From Solemya velum gill symbiont (GTDB lineage: Bacteria; Pseudomonadota; Gammaproteobacteria; Chromatiales; Chromatiaceae), in contig NZ_JRAA01000001.1 in the NCBI RefSeq assembly GCF_000787395.1, positions 434,001 to 498,000 on the forward strand: DNA of 64,000 nt. The letters run 5' to 3'. Both the position numbers and the translations under genes were made by a program. Positions 30,487-39,913 of this stretch are shown one piece after another (the stretch's first letter is position 1; every line of letters starts with the position of its first letter). The notes beneath the pieces were generated by a model. That model worked only from the letters and a program-made list of their open reading frames with translations. It was not told where the DNA came from and ran no database searches.

Positions 30487-31449
30487 GTGAGCAGTTCCGA
30501 ATTTGATCTGATCGAATCTATTCTCAGGTCGCAATCTCTGCGACGTGATGATGTGACGCTCGGTATCGGCGATGACTGTGCCTTGCTCGATGTCCCGCAA
30601 GGAATGGAACTGGCGGTTTCTCTCGATACACTCGTTAGCGGGCGCCATTTTTTCCCGGATGCCGCTCCCGAACTCATTGGCCACAAGGTGCTGGCTGTTA
30701 ACCTCAGTGATCTTGCCGCCATGGGTGCAGAACCTGCATGGGTAACCATGGGATTGACTCTGCCCGATGCGGATGAAGAGTGGCTGGCAGGTTTCATGCG
30801 TGGTTTCTCGGCACTTTCATCAAACTATGGTGTACAGCTTGTTGGTGGTGACACGACCAGTGGCCCACTCACTGTCAGCTTGCAGGTACATGGTCTTGTT
30901 CCAGCAGGGAAGGCGATCAGGCGTAGTGGTGCCAGGCCGGGTGATCTTGTCTTTGTCAGTCATACAATTGGTGATGCAGGTCTTGCACTGGCAATGCTTC
31001 AGGGACGAATCACACCGACTGATGAACTGCAGACACTCAGGCAACGCCTTGAATCCCCGCAGCCCAGAATTGAACTCGGTATTGCCCTGAGAGAGGTGGC
31101 AACTGCTGCCATCGATCTTTCCGACGGGCTTGCCAGTGACCTTGGACATATTTGCGAACGCTCACAATGTGGTGCTGTAATAGAGACGCACGAACTGCCG
31201 CTCTCGGATGCAGTTAGAACATTGTCTGACTGGCGTCTGGCTGTCAGTGCTGGTGATGATTACGAACTCTGTTTTACTATTGATTCATCACGGCAAGAGA
31301 GAGTCACACAGTTATCAAAGGAACTTGACTTGCGCCTGACCTGTATTGGCAAGATACGACAGCAGCCGGGTATCGACTTTTTGTCTTCTGGTGGTTCATG
31401 CGAGTCTAACCTGCAGGGTTATGACCATTTTCCGGAAAGCGACTCATGA
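30487..31449 (+). CDS. thiL: Thiamine-monophosphate kinase
   Basis: Phosphorylates thiamine monophosphate to the active diphosphate. Conserved stretches are the N-terminal SEFDLIESIL, GIGDDCALLD (ATP and Mg binding), NLSDLAAMGAEPAWVTMGLTLP, GGDTTSGPLTVSLQVHG and AIDLSDGLASDLGHICERSQCGA. Length 320. The start is GTG at 30487, within a short gap after nusB; the stop overlaps the pgpA ATG by four bases. Confidence 0.96.
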   Translation: MSSSEFDLIESILRSQSLRRDDVTLGIGDDCALLDVPQGMELAVSLDTLVSGRHFFPDAAPELIGHKVLAVNLSDLAAMGAEPAWVTMGLTLPDADEEWLAGFMRGFSALSSNYGVQLVGGDTTSGPLTVSLQVHGLVPAGKAIRRSGARPGDLVFVSHTIGDAGLALAMLQGRITPTDELQTLRQRLESPQPRIELGIALREVATAAIDLSDGLASDLGHICERSQCGAVIETHELPLSDAVRTLSDWRLAVSAGDDYELCFTIDSSRQERVTQLSKELDLRLTCIGKIRQQPGIDFLSSGGSCESNLQGYDHFPESDS

Positions 31450-31913
31450 ATAGCTTCGATATGAAAAATCCCGTGCATATTCTTGCTGTCGGTTTCGGTT
31501 CGGGTCTCTCTCCATTTGCGCCCGGCACCATGGGCACACTGGTTGCGATCCCTCTCTATCTGCTGATTGCGGGACTACCTCTGCTTGCTTATCTCGCGAT
31601 ATGCCTGGTCACTTTTGTTATTGGCATTTGGTTGTGCGAACAGACCTCAAAAGATCTTGGCGTTCACGACCATGGCGGTATCGTGTGGGACGAGATCGTC
31701 GGCTACCTGGTGACAATGGCCGGAGCACCATTCGGTTGGCCATGGATTCTTGCCGGTTTCATCCTCTTCCGTATTTTCGATATCCTCAAACCATGGCCGA
31801 TTCGCTGGCTCGACAAGTATGTCAGTGGCGGCTTCGGCATTATGATTGACGATATAGTCGCCGGCCTCTTTTCGGCAGCTATCTTGCAGTTGGCATACCA
31901 TTTTCTGCTGTGA
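31446..31913 (+). CDS. pgpA: Phosphatidylglycerophosphatase A
   Basis: Inner-membrane phosphatase completing phosphatidylglycerol synthesis. Family pieces are FGSGLSPFAPGTMGTLVAIPLYLL, DHGGIVWDEIVGYLVTM and FRIFDILKPWPIRWLDKYVSGGFGIMIDDIVAGLFSA, which carry the acidic active-site residues. Length 155 with about four helices. It overlaps thiL and pabB by four bases on each side, so translation is probably coupled. Confidence 0.96.
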   Translation: MNSFDMKNPVHILAVGFGSGLSPFAPGTMGTLVAIPLYLLIAGLPLLAYLAICLVTFVIGIWLCEQTSKDLGVHDHGGIVWDEIVGYLVTMAGAPFGWPWILAGFILFRIFDILKPWPIRWLDKYVSGGFGIMIDDIVAGLFSAAILQLAYHFLL

Positions 31914-33280
31914 ACTTTCCACGCATAGAAGAGATTCCCTACACAGTTGACTCGGCGCTGCTGTTTGAGCAGATTTCCGACATGCAGTGGCCAGTGTTTC
32001 TCGACAGTGGCGGTAGCAATCGCCGCGGCAGGTTTGATCTGCTCGCAGCGAATCCTTTTAAAACACTGGTGACTCGTGCCGGTGAGACAGTCATCAGCCA
32101 AGATGGAAAGCGTCATAGATCGATGGATGATCCATTCAATCTGCTCAGGCAGGCGATGGGTGAACAGCAGCAAGCTCTCGGCTCATTGCCGTTTGAAGGT
32201 GGTGCCATCGGCTATTTTGGTTACGACCTTGCACGCTCAATCGAAAAGCTGCCCGAGAAGGCTCAGGATATAGACCAGTTGCCGGAAATGATGGTTGGTA
32301 TTTATGACTGGGCAGTCATCGTCGATCATGAACTGGGCAGAAGCTGGCTGGTCGGGCAGGGAAGAGATGACAAGATTGCTGCCGAGTGGCCACAGTTGCT
32401 GGAACTCCTCTCTGCTCCCGGACTACAGGAAAAGAGCAGGGCGGCTGCACTAAGGGCATTACAGCCTTTTGAGTCATCCGTCACCAAGGCTGAGTATCTT
32501 CAGGCACTGAAACATATTCATGACTATATCCATGCAGGTGACTGCTACCAGGTCAACTATACGCAACGTTTTGCTGCCCCGGTCGAGGGTGACGCCTGGC
32601 AAGCCTATGTCGATATTCGCAAACAGAACGCAATACCTTATGCGGCTTTCATGCGTCTCGATGAAATCGAGATTTTGAGCTTCTCACCAGAACGTTTTCT
32701 GCGTCTCTCTGGTAATCGCGTTACAACTGAGCCTATCAAGGGAACACGCCCACGCGGCAAGTCGGCAAGCGCTGATCTGGCCCTGCAGGATGAACTCTAT
32801 AATAGCAGCAAGGACCGCGCCGAGAACCTGATGATTGTTGACCTGCTTCGCAATGACCTCGGGCGCGTGTGTCAGCCGGGCACAATCCATGTCAAAGACC
32901 TCTTTCATCTCGAAAGCTTTCCAACAGTTCATCATCTCGTCAGTCGCATAGGCGGAGAGTTACGTGAAGACGAAGATGCACTGAGCTTGTTACGAGCCTC
33001 CTTTCCAGGTGGTTCGATTACCGGTGCGCCCAAGATACGTGCGATGGAGATTATCGAGGAGCTGGAACCATACAGGCGGGGTATCTACTGTGGTTCGATT
33101 GGCTATATCGGATTTAACGGCAACATGGATACCAGCATCACGATTAGAACCCTGGTACACAGGGCAGGGCAGGCGCATTACTGGGTTGGTGGCGGGATTG
33201 TTGCTGATTCAGATCCTGATGAAGAGTACCAGGAGTGCTTGGATAAGGCAGCGGTGTTCAGGCGTTTTTTCGATTCCTGA
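31910..33280 (+). CDS. pabB: Aminodeoxychorismate synthase component I
   Basis: Cytosolic chorismate-using enzyme that makes aminodeoxychorismate for folate with a PabA amidotransferase. The C-terminal chorismate domain has GDCYQVNYTQRF, LSFSPERFLRL, TTEPIKGTRPRG, DRAENLMIVDLLRNDLGRVC and SFPGGSITGAPKIRAMEIIEELEP. TEPIKGTRPRG with lysine is typical of PabB; anthranilate synthase TrpE has alanine there. Length 456, starting with GTG at 31910 on the end of pgpA. The operon probably ends here; a dispersed repeat follows. Confidence 0.93.
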   Translation: MNFPRIEEIPYTVDSALLFEQISDMQWPVFLDSGGSNRRGRFDLLAANPFKTLVTRAGETVISQDGKRHRSMDDPFNLLRQAMGEQQQALGSLPFEGGAIGYFGYDLARSIEKLPEKAQDIDQLPEMMVGIYDWAVIVDHELGRSWLVGQGRDDKIAAEWPQLLELLSAPGLQEKSRAAALRALQPFESSVTKAEYLQALKHIHDYIHAGDCYQVNYTQRFAAPVEGDAWQAYVDIRKQNAIPYAAFMRLDEIEILSFSPERFLRLSGNRVTTEPIKGTRPRGKSASADLALQDELYNSSKDRAENLMIVDLLRNDLGRVCQPGTIHVKDLFHLESFPTVHHLVSRIGGELREDEDALSLLRASFPGGSITGAPKIRAMEIIEELEPYRRGIYCGSIGYIGFNGNMDTSITIRTLVHRAGQAHYWVGGGIVADSDPDEEYQECLDKAAVFRRFFDS

Positions 33281-33351
33281 CTTACGCTTTATAGGCTCTC
33301 AAACTCGTCAGCCTGGACTCCCTGATTCGCCACCTCTGGCTCTGAAAATCA

Positions 33352-33425
33352 TCACCCCGGGCTTGACCCGGGGTCCATTATTAACAGTACATGTATCCAT
33401 GGATACCGGCGCAAGACCGGTAGAC
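33352..33425. repeat. Dispersed palindromic repeat, copy 2
   Basis: The first 24 bases after the initial t are identical to copy 1 (18992-19067), including CCCCGGGCTTGACCCGGGG and the following tcca. The middle differs, then ggataccggcgcaagaccgg matches the second palindrome with a few changes, ending tagac. The spacing of the two blocks is conserved. It lies between the convergent ends of pabB and the PCuAC gene. Confidence 0.78.
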
Positions 33426-33441
33426 GATCCCAGGGGAGAAA

Positions 33442-33948
33442 TTACTTGTGCTGCATATGTTTTGAGTGATCCATTTTTGAATGGTCCATCGCAGGCATCA
33501 TCATTTTCTTAACCGGTGCTTCAACCTGCTTGGTGCTGCCATCTCTGAACTTAAGCGTTACAGTCACCATGTCGCCTGCTTTTAACGGATTATGCAGATC
33601 AATCAGCATGACGTGATAGCTCATTGGTTTCAGCATTGTCTTGCCATTGGCTGGGATGATGATTTTCTCTACCTCGAACATGCGGTGAACACCCTTGTCA
33701 TCTGTTTCATGGGTGTGCAGTTCTACCAGTTTGGAGACATCACCGCTGGCACTGACCAGGGCCGCTTCCTTGTCACTGGTATTTGTCAGTGTCATGAAGA
33801 GAGCTGATGTTTGAGAAACTGGTGGTACTTCACGTACCCATGCATCGGAAACAGTGACCCTTTCGGCACAAGTTTCAGCATATGCAGAGGTGATACCTGC
33901 GAGCATGATCAGGGCTGAAACAAAAATTCGGTTCGTGAGTTTTTTCAT
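33442..33948 (-). CDS. Periplasmic copper chaperone PCu(A)C
   Basis: Exported copper carrier that in other bacteria delivers Cu(I) to the CuA or CuB sites of cytochrome oxidases. A signal peptide (FVSALIMLAGITSAYA) is followed by the cupredoxin-like domain with SDAWVREVPPVSQTSALFMTLTN, HRMFEVEKIIIPANGKTMLKPMSYHVMLIDL (the His/Met copper site) and a C-terminal extension MMMPAMDHSKMDHSKHMQHK rich in Met and His. That tail is longer than the minimal domain and could bind a second copper. Length 168; it stands alone. Confidence 0.9.
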   Translation of the reverse strand: MKKLTNRIFVSALIMLAGITSAYAETCAERVTVSDAWVREVPPVSQTSALFMTLTNTSDKEAALVSASGDVSKLVELHTHETDDKGVHRMFEVEKIIIPANGKTMLKPMSYHVMLIDLHNPLKAGDMVTVTLKFRDGSTKQVEAPVKKMMMPAMDHSKMDHSKHMQHK

Positions 33949-34114
33949 AACTATTTCCTGTATTCCATATTTTAAGAATGTAACCTTGGCGATTATATGA
34001 TGATTTAGTGATTTTCGACTTGCTAAATATCAATTATTTACTGTCATGTACATGGGTTGTTACTGGCAGGTAGAATAGGCTTCAATTTATTCCACCGCCC
34101 GGAAAATCTTCACA

Positions 34115-34744
34115 ATGAGATACATCTCCATCCCGGTCACACCGTTTGAACAGAACTGCTCCATTGCATGGTGTGATGCGACTAAAGAATCAGTCTTTAT
34201 TGACCCGGGTGGTGACGCCGACGAGTTGATCAGGGCATCCGATGCCAAGGGACTCAAGCCGGTCGCCATCTATCTGACCCACGGACACCTCGACCATGTT
34301 GGTGGGACGACTGAATTGGCAGATCATTATTATATCCCGGTTTGGGGACCTCACAAGGAGGATGCCTACTGGCTGGAAGCGCTGCACAAGCAGGCGCAGA
34401 TGTTCGGGCTGCCTGAATGCAGGGAGTTAGTGCCGGATCACTGGCTGGATAACGGTGATCAACTGCTCTTTGGTAATGAGAAAATGGAAGTTCTGTTCAC
34501 GCCTGGACATACCCCGGGGCACATTGTGCTCTTCCACCGGAAATCGAATGTTGTATTCAGTGGTGACCTGCTGTTTCGAGGCTCAATTGGCCGTAGTGAT
34601 TTTCCCGGCGGTGACCACCAGCAACTGATCGATTCTATTAAAAATCAACTTTTTCCGCTCGGGGATGATGTTCGGGTCGTTCCGGGCCACGGGCCTGAGA
34701 CTACAATTGGTGAAGAGAAGCTTACAAACCCGTTCGTGCGTTAA
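34115..34744 (+). CDS. Metallo-beta-lactamase-fold hydrolase (glyoxalase II-like)
   Basis: Cytosolic dinuclear metal hydrolase. The metal motif is YLTHGHLDHVGG; further ligands lie in FTPGHTPGHIVLF, VFSGDLLFRGSIGRSD and VVPGHGPETTIGEE. The size (209 residues) and sequence match the YcbL-like branch, shorter than true glyoxalase II, which has a C-terminal substrate-binding domain missing here. The substrate is therefore open. It converges with the small cytochrome gene, overlapping its 3' end by four bases. Confidence 0.85.
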   Translation: MRYISIPVTPFEQNCSIAWCDATKESVFIDPGGDADELIRASDAKGLKPVAIYLTHGHLDHVGGTTELADHYYIPVWGPHKEDAYWLEALHKQAQMFGLPECRELVPDHWLDNGDQLLFGNEKMEVLFTPGHTPGHIVLFHRKSNVVFSGDLLFRGSIGRSDFPGGDHQQLIDSIKNQLFPLGDDVRVVPGHGPETTIGEEKLTNPFVR

Positions 34745-35010
34745 AGCGTAGAGAGATAAGTGGCAAGTGCGTCCTCTTCTTCAAGGGTCAGCACGTTCTG
34801 AAAAGAGGGCATGTCACGGCCACCATCATGGACTGCCCGCTTGAGGAAGTCCTTGGGTTCCCGGAGGTCGTCTGCATAACGATGGCAACGCTGGCAGTTA
34901 TCCTCGAAAAGCGTTGCTCCATCAATGGGTTGTTTTGATTCGTTTGTAGCACATGAGGCAAGCACTGCCGATAACAGGGTGGCTGGCAGGAGGAGAAAAA
35001 TTGTCTTCAT
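34741..35010 (-). CDS. Small monoheme cytochrome c lipoprotein
   Basis: An 89-residue class I cytochrome c. The N-terminal signal KTIFLLLPATLLSAVLASC ends in a lipobox cysteine, so membrane anchoring in the periplasm is likely. The heme motif is CQRCH, and MPSFQNVLTLEEEDALATYLSTL has the expected axial methionine and C-terminal helix. The ATG at 35010 was chosen over one six codons upstream because it gives a normal signal peptide. Redox partner unknown. Confidence 0.83.
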   Translation of the reverse strand: MKTIFLLLPATLLSAVLASCATNESKQPIDGATLFEDNCQRCHRYADDLREPKDFLKRAVHDGGRDMPSFQNVLTLEEEDALATYLSTL

Positions 35011-35070
35011 CTGGTACAAATCTATCATTATTTTTAGCTACATTAACATAGTTGCTAGCGGGCATAGAAG

Positions 35071-35592
35071 ATGAAACAGAAATTGATTCTAGGGGTAAGC
35101 AGTTGCCTGCTCGGCAACCCGGTTCGATACGACGGAAATCATAAACGCAACCCGTACATAGCCGATATCCTGTCAGATTATTTTGATTTTGAAGTTTTCT
35201 GCCCTGAAACCGCAATCGGGCTTGGTGTTCCAAGACCGCCAATGCAGCTCTATCTTGACGGCAACAACACGCGATTGGCGCAAGTGGCTGATAGCAGTAT
35301 AGATTTAACACAACAGATGCAGGCGATGGCTGCCGAGCAGTGTAAACAACTGGGCCACCTGAATGGTTTCATTCTGAAAAGCAGGTCTCCCAGTTGCGGC
35401 AAGCAGGGTGTCACTCTATTTGATTACAGCGGGGAGATCGTCGGTAGTGGAGCGGGCCTGTTTGCGGCAACCCTGGTGAGGGCTTTTCCATCCCTTCCGG
35501 TTGAAGAGGAGACAATGCTTGAAGATGCAGCTCTTAGAGAGGATTTTATCGAGCGTGTTATCGCATACGCAGCAAGCAAGCCCCCCATATAG
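35071..35592 (+). CDS. DUF523 family protein (TudS-like)
   Basis: Cytosolic 173-residue protein of the DUF523 family. It has the three conserved cysteines expected for an iron-sulfur cluster: SSCLLG near the N-terminus, FCPE near residue 50 and RSPSCG near residue 110. The related enzyme TudS removes sulfur from thiouracil, so desulfuration of a thio-compound is a reasonable guess, not proven. The second domain (DUF1722) found in some relatives is absent. It stands alone before the rpsF operon. Confidence 0.82.
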   Translation: MKQKLILGVSSCLLGNPVRYDGNHKRNPYIADILSDYFDFEVFCPETAIGLGVPRPPMQLYLDGNNTRLAQVADSSIDLTQQMQAMAAEQCKQLGHLNGFILKSRSPSCGKQGVTLFDYSGEIVGSGAGLFAATLVRAFPSLPVEEETMLEDAALREDFIERVIAYAASKPPI

Positions 35593-35636
35593 CTGGATTT
35601 CTTCCCTTGGAGGGGCTCGAGCCTTCCCTGCGTAAC

Positions 35637-35664
35637 TTGCATTTTCCTGAAAAGTCGTTAAACT
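35637..35664 (+). promoter_or_regulatory. Candidate promoter of the rpsF operon
   Basis: TTGCAT (35637-35642), 16 bases, TAAACT (35659-35664), followed directly by the GC-rich gcgcgcc. Both boxes are imperfect, but a GC-rich discriminator is common at growth-rate-controlled ribosomal promoters. The leader would be about 85 bases and includes a small CCGC/GCGG hairpin at 35717-35728. Confidence 0.4.
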
Positions 35665-35755
35665 GCGCGCCTTTACGTGGTTTTGTGCATGTCATGAAAT
35701 CACACTCCTTGCTTCACCGCACTAGCGGGAGGCTACTAACTCATAGGGAGCTACA

Positions 35756-36112
35756 ATGCGTCATTATGAAATCGTGTTCCTGGTCCATCCAGACCAGAGT
35801 GAGCAGGTTCCTTCAATGATTGAGCGTTATCGCACAATGATCGAGGGAAATAGCGGCAAGATCCATCGTCTTGAAGACTGGGGACGTCGTCAGCTTGCAT
35901 ACCCAATCAACAAAATTCACAAGGCACACTACGTGCTGATGAACATCGAGTGTGACAGCGATACTCTTGCTGAAATCGAGAGCAATTTCCGTTTCAACGA
36001 TGCCATCCTGCGTAACCTCGTCATCCGTCGTGATGAAGCTGTTACCGATGCCTCGCTTCTTGCCAGGCAGGATACTCGTGAAGAACCCGCCGCAGCTGAA
36101 TCTGCTGCCTGA
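35756..36112 (+). CDS. rpsF: 30S ribosomal protein S6
   Basis: Binds the platform of the 30S subunit as a heterodimer with S18. The start [25 protein letters not shown] and the motif [28 protein letters not shown] are family signatures. Length 118, with an acidic/alanine-rich tail. A ribosome site (tagggagct) precedes the ATG. Order rpsF-rpsR-DUF2232-rplI follows. S6-S18 autoregulation through a leader hairpin is known in other bacteria; only a weak candidate hairpin is visible here. Confidence 0.98.
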   Translation: MRHYEIVFLVHPDQSEQVPSMIERYRTMIEGNSGKIHRLEDWGRRQLAYPINKIHKAHYVLMNIECDSDTLAEIESNFRFNDAILRNLVIRRDEAVTDASLLARQDTREEPAAAESAA

Positions 36113-36135
36113 TTCTGAAACAGGAGATATAAGAG

Positions 36136-36363
36136 ATGTCACGTTTTTTTCGTCGTAGAAAATTCTGCCGTTTCACCGCTGAAGGTACCAAGGAGATCGA
36201 TTACAAAGATCTCGATACCCTGAAGCAATACATTGGTGAGAATGGCAAAATCGTACCAAGCCGTATTACAGGCACCAAGGCAAAGTACCAGCGTCAGCTG
36301 GCAACAGCCGTCAAGCGCGCTCGTTTCATTGCGCTGCTGCCTTATACGGATCAGCACAAATAA
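36136..36363 (+). CDS. rpsR: 30S ribosomal protein S18
   Basis: Partner of S6 in the 30S platform. The 75-residue basic protein begins [33 protein letters not shown] and contains [32 protein letters not shown], the diagnostic S18 region. A good ribosome site (aggagata) lies upstream in the 23-base gap from rpsF. Confidence 0.98.
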   Translation: MSRFFRRRKFCRFTAEGTKEIDYKDLDTLKQYIGENGKIVPSRITGTKAKYQRQLATAVKRARFIALLPYTDQHK

Positions 36364-36396
36364 TTAGTAAACAGTTGAATTAACCGGTTTCCTGTC

Positions 36397-37302
36397 ATGC
36401 AGTGGTTAGCCAGACAAGTCATGCTGGACAGGTACAGGGCGGTAATGGTGATTGCCACGACCGCCATACTGGCAGTGTTATTACCGCCGGTCGGTGTATT
36501 GAGTGCAGCAGCTGTTGCACTCGTGGTAATGGCTAACGGCGTCAGGGAGTCCCTGTTTGTTGTTGCCATCGCACTGCTTGCAGTGTGGGGCCTGGGAGAG
36601 TTCATCCTGCAGGCGGGAGTAGTTGTCGGAATTTCGGCACTGGTTCTGTGGCTGCCAATGATCCTTCTCGGTGGACTGCAACGCTGGTCACAGTACCTGC
36701 CGTGGTCTGTAGAGGCAGCATTGTTGGTCGCCCTGGTTGCACTGGGCTTGCAGTATGTCGTTTTTGACGACCCGGTCGCTTACTGGAGCGAGTTGCTCTT
36801 GCCGGTGATTGAAGAGATTGCAAAAGGCGGTGCCTTTGAGGCAAGTGGTGGTACGGCAGAGAGTGTCGTTGCCGATATTGCACAAGTACTGCCGACAATG
36901 CTGACAGTAGGTTTTTTTCTGCAGCTGGTGATTGCACTCTTTATTGGTCGCTGGTGGCAGTCACTGCTCTACAATCCGGGCGGTTTCCGAGAGGAATTTT
37001 ATTCCCTCAGGTTAAGCCGGATACTGGCACTGGCAGTCATACCACTGATGTTGGTGGGCATTATTTCATCAGAAGCTATGATGCTTGATGGTGTAGTGAT
37101 GCTGGTAATGGCCGCGTTTGCGATACAGGGGCTTGCAGTAGCACATGCAAGCCTGAATGGTATGAACGCAGGTGGCTGGTTGATAGCTGTTTACGTGTTG
37201 TTGCTTTTTGCAGGACCCTGGATGCTGATGCTACTGGGTTTTGCTGGATATGCGGATGTCTGGATGGATTTCAGGCAACGTTTTTTGAATAAACAAGATT
37301 GA
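36397..37302 (+). CDS. DUF2232 family inner-membrane protein
   Basis: A 301-residue protein with about eight hydrophobic helices and few charged residues, of unknown function. Its position between rpsR and rplI and its composition match the DUF2232 (YybS-like) family found at this place in many gammaproteobacteria. Helices run through most of the chain, with short charged loops such as GGLQRWSQYLPWS and GRWWQSLLYNPGGFREEFYSLRLSR. The latter loop, with its conserved NPGGF, is the most recognisable part. rplI follows after 21 bases. Confidence 0.8.
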   Translation: MQWLARQVMLDRYRAVMVIATTAILAVLLPPVGVLSAAAVALVVMANGVRESLFVVAIALLAVWGLGEFILQAGVVVGISALVLWLPMILLGGLQRWSQYLPWSVEAALLVALVALGLQYVVFDDPVAYWSELLLPVIEEIAKGGAFEASGGTAESVVADIAQVLPTMLTVGFFLQLVIALFIGRWWQSLLYNPGGFREEFYSLRLSRILALAVIPLMLVGIISSEAMMLDGVVMLVMAAFAIQGLAVAHASLNGMNAGGWLIAVYVLLLFAGPWMLMLLGFAGYADVWMDFRQRFLNKQD

Positions 37303-37323
37303 CCGATTCGGGGGTTCCTGAAG

Positions 37324-37773
37324 ATGGAAGTAATACTGCTTGAGAAAGTAAATAACCTGGGTGATCTGGGTGAGAAAGTTAACGTTAAATCTGGCTATGG
37401 CCGCAATTTCCTGATTCCATCAGGACGTGCACTGCCTGCAACAGATGCGAATGTTGAAGAGTTTGAAAAGCGCCGTGCCGAACTTGAAAAGTCGGCTGCC
37501 GAGAAGCTGACTGCTGCTGAAGCACGCAAGGCAGAACTCGACGGTGCAACTGTCACCATCACACAGAAGGCCGGTGAAGAAGGCAAACTGTTCGGCTCAG
37601 TCGGAACCACCGACATTGCTGAAGCACTGACTGCAGCCGGCAAGCCTGTCGATAAGGCTGAAGTTCGTCTGCCTGAGGGTGTTTTCCGTGTCACTGGTGG
37701 TTACGAGGTAACGATTCACCTGCACACCGATGTTGATGCGATCGTCAACGTTCTGGTTGAAGGCGAAGAGTAA
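37324..37773 (+). CDS. rplI: 50S ribosomal protein L9
   Basis: Binds 23S rRNA at the base of the L1 stalk. Starts [36 protein letters not shown], the N-terminal L9 signature, followed by the long connecting helix and the C-terminal domain with [16 protein letters not shown]. Length 149 is standard. It closes the operon and is followed by a strong terminator. Confidence 0.98.
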   Translation: MEVILLEKVNNLGDLGEKVNVKSGYGRNFLIPSGRALPATDANVEEFEKRRAELEKSAAEKLTAAEARKAELDGATVTITQKAGEEGKLFGSVGTTDIAEALTAAGKPVDKAEVRLPEGVFRVTGGYEVTIHLHTDVDAIVNVLVEGEE

Positions 37774-37800
37774 TCTGGTTTAACTGATCAGAATGTGAAG

Positions 37801-37825
37801 CCCCCGCACCCTTGCGGGGGTTTTT
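37801..37825 (+). terminator. Intrinsic terminator after rplI
   Basis: CCCCCGCA (37801-37808) pairs with TGCGGGGG (37813-37820) around a four-base loop and runs into five T. It lies 27 bases after the rplI stop. Confidence 0.93.
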
Positions 37826-37910
37826 ACGTTATAAGGTTGACGCACTGACTGGATATTCCTGCTAAAATCACAGCAGTTTTTTCCAGGATTCCTGCCGTTG
37901 ACCGAGACTC

Positions 37911-39089
37911 ATGCCTGAATTTCTCATACTGCTGTTGCCTATCGCTGCCGCCTCTGGCTGGTGGGCTGCGAAGCGTTCTGTTCGTAAAGAGCGAGAGAAA
38001 CTGCGCAATGCTGAAATTGATCCGGCCTATTTCCGCGGTCTTAACTATCTCGTTAACGAACAGCCTGACAAGGCAATTGATGTCTTCGTGCGCATGCTCG
38101 AGGTCAACAGTGAAACGGTTGAGATGCACCTTGCACTCGGCAGCCTGTTCCGCCGGCGTGGCGAGACAGACCGCGCAATCCGTATACACCAGAACCTGAT
38201 AGCACGTCCGACGCTCTCCTCAGAGCAACGCTCGCAAGCCCTGATGGAACTGGGCCTCGATTATATGAATGCAGGCCTGCTTGATCGTGCAGAGGCACTC
38301 TTTTCAGAACTGATCGACAACAATGCGCTTATCAACACATCCCTGGGCAACCTGAAGATCATCTACCAGCATGAAAAAGACTGGCAGAAGGCACTGGATG
38401 TTACCCGGCGTCTTGAGGAGATCGGTGAAGAGGACCAGTCCGGGGATCGTTCCCATTTTCTCTGCGAACTGGCTGATATCGCTCTGCAGGAAGGGCGTGA
38501 CGAAGATGCAAAAAATTATCTGAAGGAAGCGGGTGAGACTGCACCGGAGGCTATGCGTCCGCTGTTGACCCAGGCCACGCTTTCCCTGCAGCAGCAGGAT
38601 TACACGACTGCACTGCGTCTCTACCAGCGAGTTGCTGAGACACATCCGGCTTTCATCGGCGAATTTGTCAACCAGATGGCTGAATGTCACAGAGCAACTG
38701 GCCAGGAGCAGGCATGGCTCGAATGGCTCAAGGCACTATACCAGCGACGCAGAAGCCTCTACGTGATGCTGGCGATTGCAGACGAGATTGAACACAGTGA
38801 GGACGGTGACGAGGCTATTCGCTTTCTTAACGATGAACTCGCTGCCAATCCCTCGCTTCTCGGTGTACAGCGACTCATACGCATGCGCCTGACACAGCAG
38901 GGAAGTGGCAAGACGACATTTCTCGAAACCCTTGATGCATTGGTCCAGAGCATGACCGATACTCAGTCTGCCTACCAATGTCATCGCTGCGGCTTTACCA
39001 CGCGTACCCTTCACTGGCAGTGCCCAGGGTGCCGCACGTGGGGCACAATGCTGCCTACCTCTGAAAACAACGGGAGATACTCTGAATGA
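37911..39089 (+). CDS. lapB: Lipopolysaccharide assembly protein LapB
   Basis: Inner-membrane-anchored TPR protein that controls LpxC turnover and LPS output in E. coli. One N-terminal helix ([16 protein letters not shown]) is followed by [12 protein letters not shown], about nine TPR units beginning [24 protein letters not shown], and a C-terminal rubredoxin-like metal site, CHRCGF and CPGC. Length 392 is typical. It overlaps pyrF by four bases, the standard neighbour, but lapA is not upstream; rplI is. Confidence 0.95.
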   Translation: MPEFLILLLPIAAASGWWAAKRSVRKEREKLRNAEIDPAYFRGLNYLVNEQPDKAIDVFVRMLEVNSETVEMHLALGSLFRRRGETDRAIRIHQNLIARPTLSSEQRSQALMELGLDYMNAGLLDRAEALFSELIDNNALINTSLGNLKIIYQHEKDWQKALDVTRRLEEIGEEDQSGDRSHFLCELADIALQEGRDEDAKNYLKEAGETAPEAMRPLLTQATLSLQQQDYTTALRLYQRVAETHPAFIGEFVNQMAECHRATGQEQAWLEWLKALYQRRRSLYVMLAIADEIEHSEDGDEAIRFLNDELAANPSLLGVQRLIRMRLTQQGSGKTTFLETLDALVQSMTDTQSAYQCHRCGFTTRTLHWQCPGCRTWGTMLPTSENNGRYSE

Positions 39090-39778
39090 CGTCACCGATT
39101 ATTGTCGCTGTCGACTATCCGCAACTTGAACCGGCGCAGGATTTGCTTGAACAGCTTGATCCGGCGCTTTGCCGTGTCAAGATCGGCAAGGAGATGTTTA
39201 CCCGTTTTGGCCCATCTGCAGCAGAAATGTGCATGAAAAAGGGCTTCGAGGTGTTTCTCGATCTCAAGTTTCATGACATTCCGAACACCGTAGCCGGTGC
39301 TTGCCGTTCAGCTGCAGAGCTGGGCGTATGGATGATGAATGTGCACGCATCAGGCGGACGCCGCATGATGGAAGCTGCACGTGAATCTTTGGATAAGGCC
39401 AATTCGGACACACTGCTGATTGCCGTGACCATTCTGACGAGCTTGTCACAAGAGGAGATTCACGAAATCGGCTATTCGGGCACCCCTGAAGAGAATGTCA
39501 GTCGCCTCGCTGCGCTTGCGAAATCAAGCGGCATGCACGGCGTCGTCTGTTCACCCAAAGAGGCTGAACGCCTGCGCGCTGAAAACGGCAATGATTTTCT
39601 GCTTGTCACTCCCGGTGTACGCCCGGCCGGCAGTGATACCGGTGACCAGCGCCGTGTAATGACACCTGCAGACGCCATGCAGGCCGGTTCCAGCTACCTG
39701 GTAGTCGGCAGGCCGATAACAGGTGCTGAAGAGCCGAACGAGGCGCTCACATCGATTCTTGCATCAATTGAAGATTAG
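39086..39778 (+). CDS. pyrF: Orotidine 5'-phosphate decarboxylase
   Basis: Last step of UMP synthesis. The (beta/alpha)8 barrel shows [35 protein letters not shown], and the catalytic [16 protein letters not shown] with the charge network Asp-Lys-Asp. [46 protein letters not shown] is the phosphate-binding end. Length 230. Its ATG overlaps the lapB stop. Confidence 0.97.
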   Translation: MTSPIIVAVDYPQLEPAQDLLEQLDPALCRVKIGKEMFTRFGPSAAEMCMKKGFEVFLDLKFHDIPNTVAGACRSAAELGVWMMNVHASGGRRMMEAARESLDKANSDTLLIAVTILTSLSQEEIHEIGYSGTPEENVSRLAALAKSSGMHGVVCSPKEAERLRAENGNDFLLVTPGVRPAGSDTGDQRRVMTPADAMQAGSSYLVVGRPITGAEEPNEALTSILASIED

Positions 39779-39913
39779 CCCAAATCCTTCTTGAAATGTC
39801 TGGTCTAGGCTTGAATTTTTAATCACTGATCTCCACATTTCTTCAAATTCCGGTGGCATTGTCGTGTCACCGGTACTATTTTTCCAATTTCTTGAATACT
39901 GGAGCATGTTTAC

